Assembly (NCBI RefSeq): GCF_003385515.1
Contig: NZ_QNVT01000014.1
Location: 62,001-126,000 of the forward strand
Origin: Chryseobacterium pennae
GTDB lineage: Bacteria; Bacteroidota; Bacteroidia; Flavobacteriales; Weeksellaceae
Reading direction: 5' to 3'
DNA: 64,000 bases
The translations under genes were made by a program, and so were the position numbers. This document shows, piece after piece, positions 1 through 9,441 of the stretch. The notes under the pieces were generated by a model. It was not told the DNA's origin, did no database searches, and was given only the letters and a program-made list of their open reading frames with translations. The stretch's first letter is position 1. The number at the start of each line of letters is the position of its first letter.

Positions 1-57
1 CGTGCGCAGCTCTTTTTTATTTAAATGCTTTGCTTTTGCTAATGTTTTGTTTTTCAT
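1..57 (-). CDS. Bacteriocin-like leader peptide, N-terminus only (cut by window edge)
   Basis: An ATG at 57-55 on the minus strand opens 19 codons that run off the window. The visible peptide is MKNKTLAKAKHLNKKELRT. Flavobacterial bacteriocin-like small proteins commonly begin with a lysine-rich stretch followed by L-(N/S)-(K/R)-(K/E)-E-L-(K/R), then a double-glycine cleavage site; the visible part fits that leader (family knowledge). The GG site and the core peptide lie outside the window, so the class is inferred. No clear TAnnTTTG promoter box was seen upstream. It could also be an unrelated small basic protein. Confidence 0.5.
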   Translation of the reverse strand, partial: MKNKTLAKAKHLNKKELRT

Positions 58-221
58 GATTCTGATTTTTAATAAGTTAGTTATTACGAATATATGAAAA
101 GTTTTAACATTAAATCACCTTTTGAAGAAAAAATATAAATATCGTAATTTATTACTTACTTCTGATAATGAATAAGTTCCTTGATGCCGGGCTTACAATA
201 CTTCCGGTGAACCTTACATCA

Positions 222-1370
222 TTATAGTTTTGAAAGATTTTCTAAAGCTCTTTCCAGCGTTTCCTGTTTCTTGGCAAAACATAGCCGGATTACATTTTCA
301 TTCAGCTTATTTTTATAAAAAGAAGAAAATGGAACAGTGGCTACTTTATGATTAATTGTCAGTTCGCTGGCAAAATCAAAATCATTTTTATCCGAAATTT
401 TAGAATATTTTACAGCCTGGAAGTAAGTTCCTTCACAATCCAAAAGTTCAAAAGAAGTCCCGGAAAGCCCTTTTCTCAGAAAATCTCTTTTCTCCTGAAA
501 GAACTGATTAAGATGGATATAATGCTCGTCATTTTTCATATACTCTGCCAAAGCAAGCTGAATAGGGGTGTTTACACAGAAAACATTGAACTGGTGTACC
601 TTTCTGAATTCATCGGTTAAAGCTTTTGGAGCTGCACAGTATCCTACCTTCCATCCCGTAACGTGAAAAAGTTTTCCGAATGAAGCCACAAGAAGACTTC
701 TTTCTTTTAATTCAGGATATTTACAGATACTTAAATGCTGTTTTCCATCAAAAACAATATTCTCATATACTTCATCGCTCAAAATAAGAATAGAAGTTCC
801 CTTTACCAATTGAATTAGTGCTTTAATATCCTCTTCTTGTAAGATTTTTCCGGAAGGATTGTTAGGATTATTCAGGATGATCATTTTAGTTTTGTCGCTG
901 ATCAGGTTTTTTACAGCAATCCAGTCGATTTTATAATCCGGAGCTTTCATTTCGAATCTTTTTACAATGCCTCCGAAAAGCTCAACGGTAGGTTCGTAAC
1001 AATCATAAGCCGGTTCAAAAATAATCACTTCATCATCTTTCTTAATAAAAGTAGCAATAGCGGTAAATATAGCTTGAGTTCCCCCTGCAGTAACGGTAAT
1101 TTCCGAATCCGGATGATAAGCAGCCTGATGGCTGTTCTCTATTTTCCTTGCTATCTCTTCCTTTAAAGCAATCATTCCTCCCAATGGTGCATACTGATTG
1201 AAGCCTTTTTTAATAAAGTGATCTACATTGTTCAGCAATTCAGGATCCGGCATGAAATCAGGAAACCCCTGAGAAAGATTAATCGCTTCATTTTCATTGG
1301 CCAGCTGTGTCATCTGACTGAAAATGGTGGTTCCTACATTGGAAAGCTTAGATAAAGGAAGGTGTATCAT
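222..1370 (-). CDS. Methionine aminotransferase-like PLP enzyme (aminotransferase class I/II)
   Basis: A 382-residue fold-type I aminotransferase. Visible landmarks are the substrate-loop motif NLSQGFPDF at 31-39, AGGTQAI at 95-101 (PLP phosphate contact), NNPNNPSGK near 167-175, SDEVY with Asp199 (pyridine-nitrogen contact), and SFGKLFHVTGWKVGY with Lys233 as the Schiff-base lysine. The length is normal for the family. The SQGFPDF and FGKLFHVTGWK signatures point to the YbdL/kynurenine aminotransferase branch, which in bacteria usually transaminates methionine to its 2-oxo acid. Substrate is inferred; other 2-oxo acid aminotransferases of this branch remain possible. It is transcribed alone. 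Confidence 0.85.
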   Translation of the reverse strand: MIHLPLSKLSNVGTTIFSQMTQLANENEAINLSQGFPDFMPDPELLNNVDHFIKKGFNQYAPLGGMIALKEEIARKIENSHQAAYHPDSEITVTAGGTQAIFTAIATFIKKDDEVIIFEPAYDCYEPTVELFGGIVKRFEMKAPDYKIDWIAVKNLISDKTKMIILNNPNNPSGKILQEEDIKALIQLVKGTSILILSDEVYENIVFDGKQHLSICKYPELKERSLLVASFGKLFHVTGWKVGYCAAPKALTDEFRKVHQFNVFCVNTPIQLALAEYMKNDEHYIHLNQFFQEKRDFLRKGLSGTSFELLDCEGTYFQAVKYSKISDKNDFDFASELTINHKVATVPFSSFYKNKLNENVIRLCFAKKQETLERALENLSKL

Positions 1371-1828
1371 AAAAAACAGATTTTGTTGATACCGAATTTA
1401 ATGAATTATTTAAATAAGTCATTAAAATAGTTTTAGGTTGGGAAACTCAATGGTGCAAAGAATTTATAAGAGGAACTGTTTTTAAGGTACAAGAGAATCA
1501 AAGATTCTCAGGTATACACTTTACTTTTGCCACGAATGTGCTAATGAACTGATTAGTGTATTCGTAGCTATTAAAAAATATTAATCTTTAAGATTCTGGT
1601 GTAACCTGTATAAAATCTATCCGTAATCAATTTTATCGGAGATAAAATCCTTGCGTCTTACAACCGCATGAATCCAAAAAATTGCGTCATCGCATTTTTC
1701 AACAAATTCTCTTAGAATTTTCAGCAGTAAAAAATAACTTTAAACAATTGTTTAAAAAATATAACTTTTTACTTTTAGATATGTTCGATGATGTTTACAT
1801 TTGTTATGCTAAAAATAATTTTAAACCA
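1371..1828. other. Intergenic region with degenerate dispersed repeats
   Basis: No gene is seen in 458 bases. The region holds a perfect 7-bp inverted repeat, GAGAATC-aaa-GATTCTC, at 1493-1509. It also holds GCCACGAAT at 1529-1537 facing an imperfect ATTCGTAGC near 1560-1568. ATTTTATCGGAGATA at 1630-1644 recurs exactly at 25250-25264. These look like remains of a repeat family seen again at 25.2-25.6 kb and at the end of the window. TTG-started readings through this stretch lack similarity to the DUF2867 gene that follows and are not called. Confidence 0.5.
1796..1803 (+). promoter_or_regulatory. Possible -7 promoter element (TACATTTG)
   Basis: TACATTTG fits the Bacteroidota -7 consensus TAnnTTTG and lies 26 bases before the chosen DUF2867 start at 1829. 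No good -33 TTTG is visible about 19 bases upstream, so this is tentative. Confidence 0.35.
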
Positions 1829-2377
1829 ATGATCATGAAAATTAAGAAGATTGAGTTTCCGGCAAAATCCATTTTGGCTCAAGGAAAAGAAGAGTTTGAT
1901 TATGCTGACAGTTTTGTAGGTGGGCTGGTTGGTAATGGGCAGAATTTTAATATTACACAAATTGGAAAAGCCTTTTTTACAAGTGGGCCTAAATGGGGAA
2001 AAAAGATGTTTGCCTTCAGAAACAAGGTGGTGAAATTATTCGGTCTCAAAACAGGAGCAGAGACTGTTCCGGTAAAAGATTCTGATTCCTTTACCTGTGA
2101 AGTAGGGGAACGGGTAGGGATTTTCAAGGTGTTCGATAAGACCAGTAATGAGATTATTCTTGGGGAAGATGATAAACATCTGGACTTCAGAGTCTCTCTT
2201 TTGTTCGATAAAAATCAAGGAGGACAGGATGAAAATTCTTTAACGATTTCCACTGCCGTAAAATTTCATAACTGGCTGGGAGTGCTATATTTTCTGCCGG
2301 TTCGTCCATTTCATAAATTAATTGTTCCGGTTATGCTTAAAAATATAATTGGCCAGCTGGAGAGTACTAAACAATAA
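1829..2377 (+). CDS. DUF2867 domain-containing protein
   Basis: About 182 residues from ATG 1829 (ATG 1835 is an alternative, giving MKIKKIEFPAK). The reading frame can be extended upstream to a TTG at 1682, but that extension crosses a plausible -7 box and reads like noise. The sequence from the start matches the layout of DUF2867 proteins: an N-terminal strand segment, a YADSF-like polar stretch, a long middle, and a conserved LxxFHxxxxPxxLxxI-type C-terminus (visible as PVRPFHKLIVPVMLKNI near residues 156-172). Function is unknown for the family. A terminator follows at once, so it is monocistronic. Confidence 0.7.
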   Translation: MIMKIKKIEFPAKSILAQGKEEFDYADSFVGGLVGNGQNFNITQIGKAFFTSGPKWGKKMFAFRNKVVKLFGLKTGAETVPVKDSDSFTCEVGERVGIFKVFDKTSNEIILGEDDKHLDFRVSLLFDKNQGGQDENSLTISTAVKFHNWLGVLYFLPVRPFHKLIVPVMLKNIIGQLESTKQ

Positions 2378-2381
2378 TTGT

Positions 2382-2417
2382 AAAGGGTAATTGTCGGAAT
2401 ATAGACACTTGCCCTTT
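2382..2417 (+). terminator. Probable intrinsic terminator after the DUF2867 gene
   Basis: Arms AAAGGGTAATTGTC and GACACTTGCCCTTT pair over 14 positions with two imperfect pairs, followed by a T-rich run. It begins five bases after the stop codon. Confidence 0.6.
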
Positions 2418-2551
2418 ATTCTTTATCCCTTTAAGTCTACTTTTTATGATATGAATACTGATTTCAGGAAGAATGTTGATAAAAAAATGAAGACTAAAAT
2501 TCGGATAATTTTGGACAATTTCGTATTTTTGTATGTTTGCTGAAATCATAT

Positions 2552-4438
2552 ATGTCACAAGAAATAAATCCAACCTACTCCGAAGAGAATATCAGAACCC
2601 TCGATTGGCAGGAACATATCCGTCTGCGTCCCGGCATGTACATCGGGAAGCTCGGTGACGGTTCATCTGCTGATGACGGTATTTACATTTTGCTTAAAGA
2701 AATCCTGGATAATTCCATTGATGAGTTCAGGATGAGATCCGGTAAAAGAATTGAAATAAAGCTGGATGACGGCAAGGTTACCATTCGTGACTTTGGTCGT
2801 GGAATTCCGCTGGGAAAAATGGTAGATGCCGTTTCCAAAATGAATACCGGAGGTAAATACGACAGTAAAGCCTTCAAAAAATCGGTCGGGCTGAACGGAG
2901 TCGGAACGAAAGCGGTAAATGCCCTTTCAGAATATTTCAAAGTACGTTCTTTCCGTGACGGGAAAATGAAAATGGCGGAATTTTCCCGCGGAATAATCAC
3001 GGAAAACTTTGATGAAAAAGAAACCTCAGACAGAAATGGAACTGAAATTTCATTTATTCCGGATGGGGATATTTTCCTGCATTTCAAATATAGAAAAGAG
3101 TATATCGAAAGAATGCTCCGCAATTATGCATATCTGAATCCCGGACTGAAAATATTATTCAACGGGGAAACTTATTTTTCTGAAAACGGTCTGAAGGATC
3201 TTTTGGAAGAAGAACTGGAAAGCGATACTTTATATCCGATCGTTCATTTAAAAGGGGACGATATTGAATTGGCGATTACCCATTCCGATAAATCACAAAT
3301 GGAAACCTATTTTTCATTTGTTAACGGACAGAATACAACGCAAGGGGGAACTCACCTTAATGCTTTTCGTGAAGCCTATGTGAAAACGATCCGTGAATTC
3401 TTTAATAAAAACTTTGATGCTTCCGATATCAGAAAATCAATCATTGCAGCGATTTCTATCAATGTGGAAGAACCTGTTTTTGAATCTCAGACCAAAACAA
3501 AGCTGGGATCTAATGATATGGGACCGAATGGCCCTACTGTAAGGACTTTTATTATTGATTTTCTGAAAAGCAAACTGGATAATTTCTTACACAAGAATCC
3601 TGAAATTGCAGAAGCAATCCAGAGAAAAATTCTGATCTCTGAAAGAGAGAGAAAAGAACTTTCCGGAATCCAGAAACTGGCAAGAGAAAGAGCTAAAAAA
3701 GTTTCTCTTCACAATAAAAAACTTCGTGACTGCAGACAGCATTACAACGACCAAAAAGCTGAAAGAAAAGGAGATACACAGATCTTTATCACCGAGGGAG
3801 ATTCTGCATCCGGATCGATCACGAAATCGAGAGACGTAGAAACTCAGGCGGTATTCTCACTAAAAGGGAAGCCTCTGAATTGCTATGGACTAACGAAGAA
3901 AGTGGTGTATGAGAATGAAGAATTCAATCTTCTTCAGGCTGCTTTAAATATTGAAGAAAGTTTGGAAGACCTGAGATACAATCAGGTAATTATTGCAACT
4001 GATGCCGATGTCGATGGAATGCACATCCGTCTGTTGATGATTACATTCTTTCTGCAATTTTTTCCAGATCTGATTAAAAATAACCACCTCTATATTCTTC
4101 AGACCCCATTATTCAGGGTTAGAAATAAAAAAGAAACAAGATACTGCTATTCAGAAGCAGAAAGAGTAAAAGCTTTGAATGATCTTGGAAAAAATCCTGA
4201 AATTACCCGATTCAAAGGGTTGGGAGAGATTTCTCCGGATGAATTTAAGCATTTCATAGGTAAAGATATCCGTTTAGAACCGGTGGTAATTGGAAAAGAC
4301 CAGACCATAGACCAGCTACTGGAGTTTTATATGGGTAAAAATACACCGGACAGACAGACTTTCATTCTTGAGAACCTGGTAGTGGAAGACGATTCGGATA
4401 TTGATAAAAAAACCATTCTTGATGAAGTAAATAGCTAA
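2552..4438 (+). CDS. parE: DNA topoisomerase IV subunit B (ATPase and TOPRIM)
   Basis: 628 residues from ATG 2552 (a TTG at 2537 would add five residues and is not preferred). The N-terminal GHKL ATPase shows EILDNSIDE, DFGRGIP and the ATP-lid GLNGVGTKAVNALS. The TOPRIM domain shows EGDSA near 415 and DADVDGMHI near 484, the metal-binding residues. The C-terminal FKGLGE region is present. With the parC gene 0.5 kb downstream this forms the A2B2 enzyme that unlinks daughter chromosomes. The length and absence of the long gyrase B insert fit ParE rather than GyrB. TAATTTTG at 2506-2513 and TATTTTTG at 2524-2531 are possible -7 boxes. Confidence 0.93.
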   Translation: MSQEINPTYSEENIRTLDWQEHIRLRPGMYIGKLGDGSSADDGIYILLKEILDNSIDEFRMRSGKRIEIKLDDGKVTIRDFGRGIPLGKMVDAVSKMNTGGKYDSKAFKKSVGLNGVGTKAVNALSEYFKVRSFRDGKMKMAEFSRGIITENFDEKETSDRNGTEISFIPDGDIFLHFKYRKEYIERMLRNYAYLNPGLKILFNGETYFSENGLKDLLEEELESDTLYPIVHLKGDDIELAITHSDKSQMETYFSFVNGQNTTQGGTHLNAFREAYVKTIREFFNKNFDASDIRKSIIAAISINVEEPVFESQTKTKLGSNDMGPNGPTVRTFIIDFLKSKLDNFLHKNPEIAEAIQRKILISERERKELSGIQKLARERAKKVSLHNKKLRDCRQHYNDQKAERKGDTQIFITEGDSASGSITKSRDVETQAVFSLKGKPLNCYGLTKKVVYENEEFNLLQAALNIEESLEDLRYNQVIIATDADVDGMHIRLLMITFFLQFFPDLIKNNHLYILQTPLFRVRNKKETRYCYSEAERVKALNDLGKNPEITRFKGLGEISPDEFKHFIGKDIRLEPVVIGKDQTIDQLLEFYMGKNTPDRQTFILENLVVEDDSDIDKKTILDEVNS

Positions 4439-4466
4439 AGCTAATGAACACCGCATAAGAATCACA

Positions 4467-4943
4467 ATGAGATTAAGTAACCGTAGTAAAACATCATTTT
4501 ATAACTTTATAAATACACTGCTAATTATGATGGTAGTGTTTGGAATAATAGGATTTTTAGCCAATGATTATAGGTTTCATGCATTAGGTAATGAAAGTTA
4601 TCTGATGGTTATCATTCCTGTATTGTTGCTGATATTTTTTTTTCTGAATGGAAGACAGATTTTTGAATATGACAGTGACGGAGAAGCACTGCATTTTAAG
4701 AACAGGAATATCATTCCCTTTTTAAGCAAGGCTCTTCATGATGAATTTCCAAAGTATAAACTGATAAAATATGACGTAGTAAGTATTTTCTTCATCAAAA
4801 GACTATACATTACCGTCTCAAGTAAGAATAATGGATCTACTATTCTGAAGTACCAGATCTCTTATTTGACCAGAAAAGAAGTAAACGATTTAAAACTCTC
4901 TCTGAATAAAGTGGTAAAAACCAATAAAGAGAAAAAAGATTAA
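4467..4943 (+). CDS. Small membrane protein of unknown function between parE and parC
   Basis: 158 residues, not recognised. Two hydrophobic helices are visible at about 16-33 and 43-61, followed by a basic soluble part rich in Lys, Ile and Phe. This layout resembles bacterial PH-like membrane proteins, but no motif proves it. The gene starts 28 bases after parE and ends 8 bases before parC, so it is almost certainly co-transcribed with the topoisomerase genes. No role in topology is shown by the sequence. Confidence 0.75.
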   Translation: MRLSNRSKTSFYNFINTLLIMMVVFGIIGFLANDYRFHALGNESYLMVIIPVLLLIFFFLNGRQIFEYDSDGEALHFKNRNIIPFLSKALHDEFPKYKLIKYDVVSIFFIKRLYITVSSKNNGSTILKYQISYLTRKEVNDLKLSLNKVVKTNKEKKD

Positions 4944-4951
4944 TATAACAG

Positions 4952-7543
4952 ATGACGACAGAAGAATATTCGCATGAGGGTGAAAGCTTAAAGAAGGTTT
5001 CCGGTCTTTACAAAGACTGGTTTCTGGATTATGCTTCCTATGTAATTTTGGATAGGGCCATTCCTTCGATATTTGACGGGCTTAAGCCTGTTCAGCGAAG
5101 AATTATGCACTCTATGCGGGAACTGGAAGATGGCCGTTACAATAAGGTGGCCAACATCGTGGGAAATACCATGAAATATCACCCTCACGGTGATGCTTCC
5201 ATTACAGATGCCATGGTGCAGGTTGGGCAGAAAGAACTACTGATTGATACTCAGGGAAACTGGGGGAACATCTATACTGGAGATTCTGCAGCAGCAGCGA
5301 GGTATATTGAAGCCAGACTGACCCCTTTTGCCCTGGAAGTAGTCTTTAACCCTAAAACTACGGAATGGACAAAATCCTATGATGGTAGAAATAACGAGCC
5401 AATAGACCTTCCTGTAAAATTTCCTTTGCTTCTTGCTCAGGGAGTGGAAGGAATTGGAGTTGGACTTTCCACCAAGATCCTTCCGCATAACTTCAACGAA
5501 CTTATCAATGCATCTGTTGCCCATTTAAAAGGTAAGAAATTTGAGATTTACCCGGATTTTTTAACCGCTGGTTATCTTGATGTATCAGAATATAATGACG
5601 GTCACCGAGGAGGAAAAGTAAGAGCCAGAGCTAAAATCACCCAGACGGATAAACATATGCTGGTGATCTCTGAACTTCCTTATTCCAAAACAACGAGTGA
5701 CCTGATCGATTCTATCTTAAAAGCCAATGAGAAAGGAAAGATCAAGATTAAGAAAATTGAAGACAATACATCCGATAAAGTTGAAATCCTGATTCATATT
5801 CATAATGATGTGTCTCCGGATAAGACAATTGATGCGCTGTATGCCTTTACAGACTGTCAGGTAACGATTTCTCCGAATGCCTGTGTGATTGTAGGTGATA
5901 AACCAATGTTCATGAATGTTTCCGATATTCTGAAAACGAATACCGATCATACGGTTTCATTGCTTAAAAAAGAGCTTGAAATAGAACTTCATGAGCTTCA
6001 GGAAAGCTGGCATTTCTCCTCACTGGAAAGAATCTTCATCGAAAACAGGATTTACCACGATATTGAAGAGGTGAAGAGCTGGGAAGATGTTTTAAAAACT
6101 ATTGATATAGGATTAAAACCTCATACCAAACATCTTTTAAGAGCGGTAACGGAAGAAGATATTTTAAAATTAACAGAGATCAGGATCAAGAGAATTTCAA
6201 GATTCGATTTAGATAAATTTAAAGAAAATATAGCTGCTCTGGAAGGTAAAATTGAGCAGGTAAAGCACCATCTTGCCAACCTGATTACATATGCTATCGA
6301 TTACTATCTGAATATCCAGAAGAAATACGGAAAAGATAAGCAGAGAAAAACAGAACTTAGAATCTTTGATACCATTGATGCAACGAAAGTAGCTGTAGCC
6401 AATGAGAAGTTCTATGCCAATTTTGAAGAAGGCTTCATCGGAACCTCACTGAAGAAAGATCAGTACCTTTTTGATTGTTCAGATATAGATGATATCATTA
6501 TTTTCAGAAAAGACGGTAGCATGAAAGTCGTAAAAGTGGAGGCTAAAACCTTTGTTGGAAAAGACATTCTTCATGTTGCCATATGGAAGAAAAATGATAA
6601 GAGAACAGTCTACAACATGATCTACCGTGAAGGTAGGGAAGGACCTTATTATATGAAACGTTTTTCTGTGACGGGAGTAACCCGAAATACAGATTATCCG
6701 CTGGCTTCAGACAAAAAAGGTTCAGAAACATTATATTTTTCAGCAAATCCTAATGGTGAAGCGGAAACCGTTACTGTTCTTTTAAAACCAAATCCGAGAA
6801 TCAGAAAGAATAAAATGGAGATCAATTTCTCTGATCTGGCAATTAAAGGACGTGATTCCAAAGGGAATCTGGTAACCAAATATGCAGTGAAGAAAGTAGA
6901 TCTTAAAGAAGAAGGTGTTTCTACACTGGCCCCAAGAAGAATCTGGTTTGATGATACAGTAAGAAGACTGAATGCTGATGCAAGAGGTAGTTTGCTGGGG
7001 AGTTTCAAAGGTGATGATAAAATTTTAACCATCAATACCAATGGAGAAGTAAAGCTTGTTTCGTTTGATCTTGGGAACCGTTTCGATGACGAATATCTGG
7101 TATTGGAAAAATGGAGACCTGCACAGCCAATTACGTGTATCTACTATGATGGGGAAAAGGACATTTATTTCATCAAGAGATTCCTACTGGAAAATACTGT
7201 TAACGTACAGACCTTTATGCCATCTGAACATCCTAAGTCATTTATAGAGAATGTAATTGTGGCTAATGATGCAACAGCAGAAATTATTTTCACAAAAGAT
7301 AAAGGCAAAGAACGTGATGCGGAAACCATTAATATTGATGAATTCATTACCGTAAAAGGAATAAAAGCAATTGGTAACCAGTTTACTAAATTTAAAGTAA
7401 AAGCAATCAATATCACTATTCCTGAACCTGTAGAAGAAGAACCTGAAATCTATGAAGAACCGGAATCCATGGGAGATATGGATGAAGATGGCGGTATTAT
7501 AGGAGATCTGTTTGAGGCAGATGGAGAAATAGAAACAGAATAA
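4952..7543 (+). CDS. parC: DNA topoisomerase IV subunit A
   Basis: 863 residues. The winged-helix/breakage-reunion core begins with KDWFLDYASYVILDRAIP and carries MKYHPHGDASITDAM near 74-88 and the catalytic tyrosine Tyr118 in AAAARYIEARL. A coiled-coil gate follows (about 380-460), then a C-terminal beta-pinwheel region with repeated short strands (about 490-810). The last 40 residues are strongly acidic (EEEPEIYEEPESMGD). The tail and pinwheel fit the Bacteroidota DNA gyrase/topoisomerase IV subunit A family. Pairing with parE upstream supports ParC rather than GyrA. Confidence 0.92.
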   Translation: MTTEEYSHEGESLKKVSGLYKDWFLDYASYVILDRAIPSIFDGLKPVQRRIMHSMRELEDGRYNKVANIVGNTMKYHPHGDASITDAMVQVGQKELLIDTQGNWGNIYTGDSAAAARYIEARLTPFALEVVFNPKTTEWTKSYDGRNNEPIDLPVKFPLLLAQGVEGIGVGLSTKILPHNFNELINASVAHLKGKKFEIYPDFLTAGYLDVSEYNDGHRGGKVRARAKITQTDKHMLVISELPYSKTTSDLIDSILKANEKGKIKIKKIEDNTSDKVEILIHIHNDVSPDKTIDALYAFTDCQVTISPNACVIVGDKPMFMNVSDILKTNTDHTVSLLKKELEIELHELQESWHFSSLERIFIENRIYHDIEEVKSWEDVLKTIDIGLKPHTKHLLRAVTEEDILKLTEIRIKRISRFDLDKFKENIAALEGKIEQVKHHLANLITYAIDYYLNIQKKYGKDKQRKTELRIFDTIDATKVAVANEKFYANFEEGFIGTSLKKDQYLFDCSDIDDIIIFRKDGSMKVVKVEAKTFVGKDILHVAIWKKNDKRTVYNMIYREGREGPYYMKRFSVTGVTRNTDYPLASDKKGSETLYFSANPNGEAETVTVLLKPNPRIRKNKMEINFSDLAIKGRDSKGNLVTKYAVKKVDLKEEGVSTLAPRRIWFDDTVRRLNADARGSLLGSFKGDDKILTINTNGEVKLVSFDLGNRFDDEYLVLEKWRPAQPITCIYYDGEKDIYFIKRFLLENTVNVQTFMPSEHPKSFIENVIVANDATAEIIFTKDKGKERDAETINIDEFITVKGIKAIGNQFTKFKVKAINITIPEPVEEEPEIYEEPESMGDMDEDGGIIGDLFEADGEIETE

Positions 7544-7585
7544 GCCCTATAAAGCTTATAATAAAGAATATAATAAAAACATCAG

Positions 7586-8227
7586 ATGGATATAGTTGTT
7601 TTGATCATTATTGCAGTTACCTGTATATTTAGTTATGTGGGATTCAATAATACAGGGCTATTTGAAAAATATAAATTCAATGTTGGAGCGATTGCCAACC
7701 GTAAAGAATATATAAGGCTGATCAGTTCTGCATTTTTGCATGCAGACTTTATGCACCTGTTTTTCAATATGCTTTCCCTATACTTCTTTCAGGGAGTGGT
7801 GGTGCATTTCTTTGGAGAAATAGGATTTTTGATTATCTATTTTGGGTCGATGATTCTTGGAAACTTATTCAGTTTACAGATTTATCAGAAACAGCCTTGG
7901 TATTCCGCGATCGGAGCTTCCGGAGCTGTTTCGGGAATCATTTTTGCTTCCATAGCTATGGCCCCAAATGAGATCAGCGTGAATTTCTTACCGGGATGGC
8001 TGTTCGGAACACTGTATTTCGGATATTCCGTATACATGATGCTGAATCCTAAGCAATGGGATAACCTGGGGCACGCAGCTCACCTTGGAGGTGCTTTCTT
8101 CGGACTTGTTTATTCTATTGTACTGCATCCGCAGCTGGCGATGAGCAACATACTTTTCCTGGGAGTGATGTCACTTCCGCTGATTTATCTGGGCTATCAG
8201 ATTTTCGTCAGGAAACGAATAGGATAA
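7586..8227 (+). CDS. Rhomboid family intramembrane serine protease
   Basis: 213 residues with six hydrophobic helices. HADFMHLFFNML at 52-63 is the conserved loop-1/helix-2 segment, GASGAVSG at 110-117 holds the catalytic Ser112, and GHAAHLGGAFFG near 162-173 supplies the catalytic histidine (probably His166). The Ser-His dyad is complete, so an active protease is expected. Rhomboids cleave single-pass membrane proteins inside the bilayer; the substrate is unknown. It starts 42 bases after parC and 32 bases before the AraC-type gene, so it may share their transcript. Confidence 0.88.
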   Translation: MDIVVLIIIAVTCIFSYVGFNNTGLFEKYKFNVGAIANRKEYIRLISSAFLHADFMHLFFNMLSLYFFQGVVVHFFGEIGFLIIYFGSMILGNLFSLQIYQKQPWYSAIGASGAVSGIIFASIAMAPNEISVNFLPGWLFGTLYFGYSVYMMLNPKQWDNLGHAAHLGGAFFGLVYSIVLHPQLAMSNILFLGVMSLPLIYLGYQIFVRKRIG

Positions 8228-8259
8228 AAGATTATTTTTAATTTAAAATATCAAAACCA

Positions 8260-9354
8260 ATGAACACATCAGAATTCAATAGTTTCATCGTGATACTTAT
8301 CTATGGTTCATTGGTTTTGCTATCTCTGCTGAAGATTGCAAACCCTTTAAAAGTTAACCGGAAAGCCAATTTCTGTTTTGGAATCTTTCTTTTTCTTTGG
8401 TCTACCTTCTGGATGGATGAAGTGCTTTTCCTGATAACCGGCTCAGCAATAGAGTTCCATTCCCTTTTTTTGGTAAGGTTTGTACAATATCTGACGCCTG
8501 TCTTTTTTTACTTTAGTGTATTATTTTATACCAATCCTTCTTTTACATTTAGAATAACAGATTTAAAATTTCTGTTGTTTCCGGCGGCATTCATGATGTG
8601 TCTTGTACTGACAGGTCTGGGATATACCAAGCCTTTCGAGTTTCTGAGCATTATCCTGATTATGGTTCAGGCATTGTTTTATACTGTAATCTCTTATATC
8701 ACCATCAGAAAACATCAGCGGAAAATCCAGCAGTTTTCTTCCAATACAGAAGGAATCAATTTAAACTGGCTGGAATATATTATCCTGGTGATTCTTGTTG
8801 TAAACATCATCTATGTGGTTTACAATCTGTTTTATGATCCCAAGTCTTTAAATTTCTTTATCAATGCCATATTTCTGGTGGTTATTTATTGTGTCGGTTA
8901 CTATTCTTTAAAACAGAAAGAGATCTATCCTCTGGAAGAAAAACAACGTGAAGAATTGATCTCGATAGATGATAATCCTGATTCAGAAGAAGTGAAAAAG
9001 AAGCTGATCTCTGATGAAGAGCTGGTAAGGATCAAAACGAAGCTTGGAAATATTATGGAAACCCGGAAACCTTATCTGGATAGTGAACTGAATCTCATTA
9101 AGCTGGCAGAGATCTTATCCGTTTCTACCCATCAGTTGTCATATGTGATTAATACAGGTTTTCAAAAGAATTTTTTCAAGTACGTGAATGAGTTCAGGGT
9201 TGAGTATGCCCAAAGCCTTCTTAAAGATTTGAACAGCAAGTTATCCATTCTGGGAATTGCTTATGAATCAGGTTTCAATTCCAAGACTTCTTTTAATACC
9301 ACCTTTAAAAAAATAACAGGTCAGACTCCTTCTGAGTTTAAAAATAGGTTCTGA
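8260..9354 (+). CDS. Membrane-anchored AraC-family transcriptional regulator
   Basis: 364 residues. The first 230 residues contain about seven hydrophobic helices (for example 9-24, 36-51, 98-116, 120-142, 170-190, 198-216). The C-terminal 100 residues are an AraC-type double helix-turn-helix: LIKLAEILSVSTHQLSYVI for the first and SILGIAYESGFNSKTSFNT for the second, closing with the usual F(K)xxTGxTPSEFK signature. Regulators of this design are common in Bacteroidota and may sense membrane or envelope signals; the ligand is unknown. The SDR/epimerase operon starts 154 bases downstream behind an inverted repeat, which makes it a candidate target (inference). Confidence 0.85.
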   Translation: MNTSEFNSFIVILIYGSLVLLSLLKIANPLKVNRKANFCFGIFLFLWSTFWMDEVLFLITGSAIEFHSLFLVRFVQYLTPVFFYFSVLFYTNPSFTFRITDLKFLLFPAAFMMCLVLTGLGYTKPFEFLSIILIMVQALFYTVISYITIRKHQRKIQQFSSNTEGINLNWLEYIILVILVVNIIYVVYNLFYDPKSLNFFINAIFLVVIYCVGYYSLKQKEIYPLEEKQREELISIDDNPDSEEVKKKLISDEELVRIKTKLGNIMETRKPYLDSELNLIKLAEILSVSTHQLSYVINTGFQKNFFKYVNEFRVEYAQSLLKDLNSKLSILGIAYESGFNSKTSFNTTFKKITGQTPSEFKNRF

Positions 9355-9441
9355 TTTATAAACTTTCACCTTGTTTATAAGTTTAATTGCTTGATTTTTA
9401 ATTGTTTGTGAATATTTTGTCTTTTCATTAAAAATAGGTTC

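Noticed and set aside
1682..1828. N-terminal extension of the DUF2867 gene to a TTG codon
   Set aside because: The added 49 residues have no family match and cross a plausible -7 promoter box; the preferred start is 1829.
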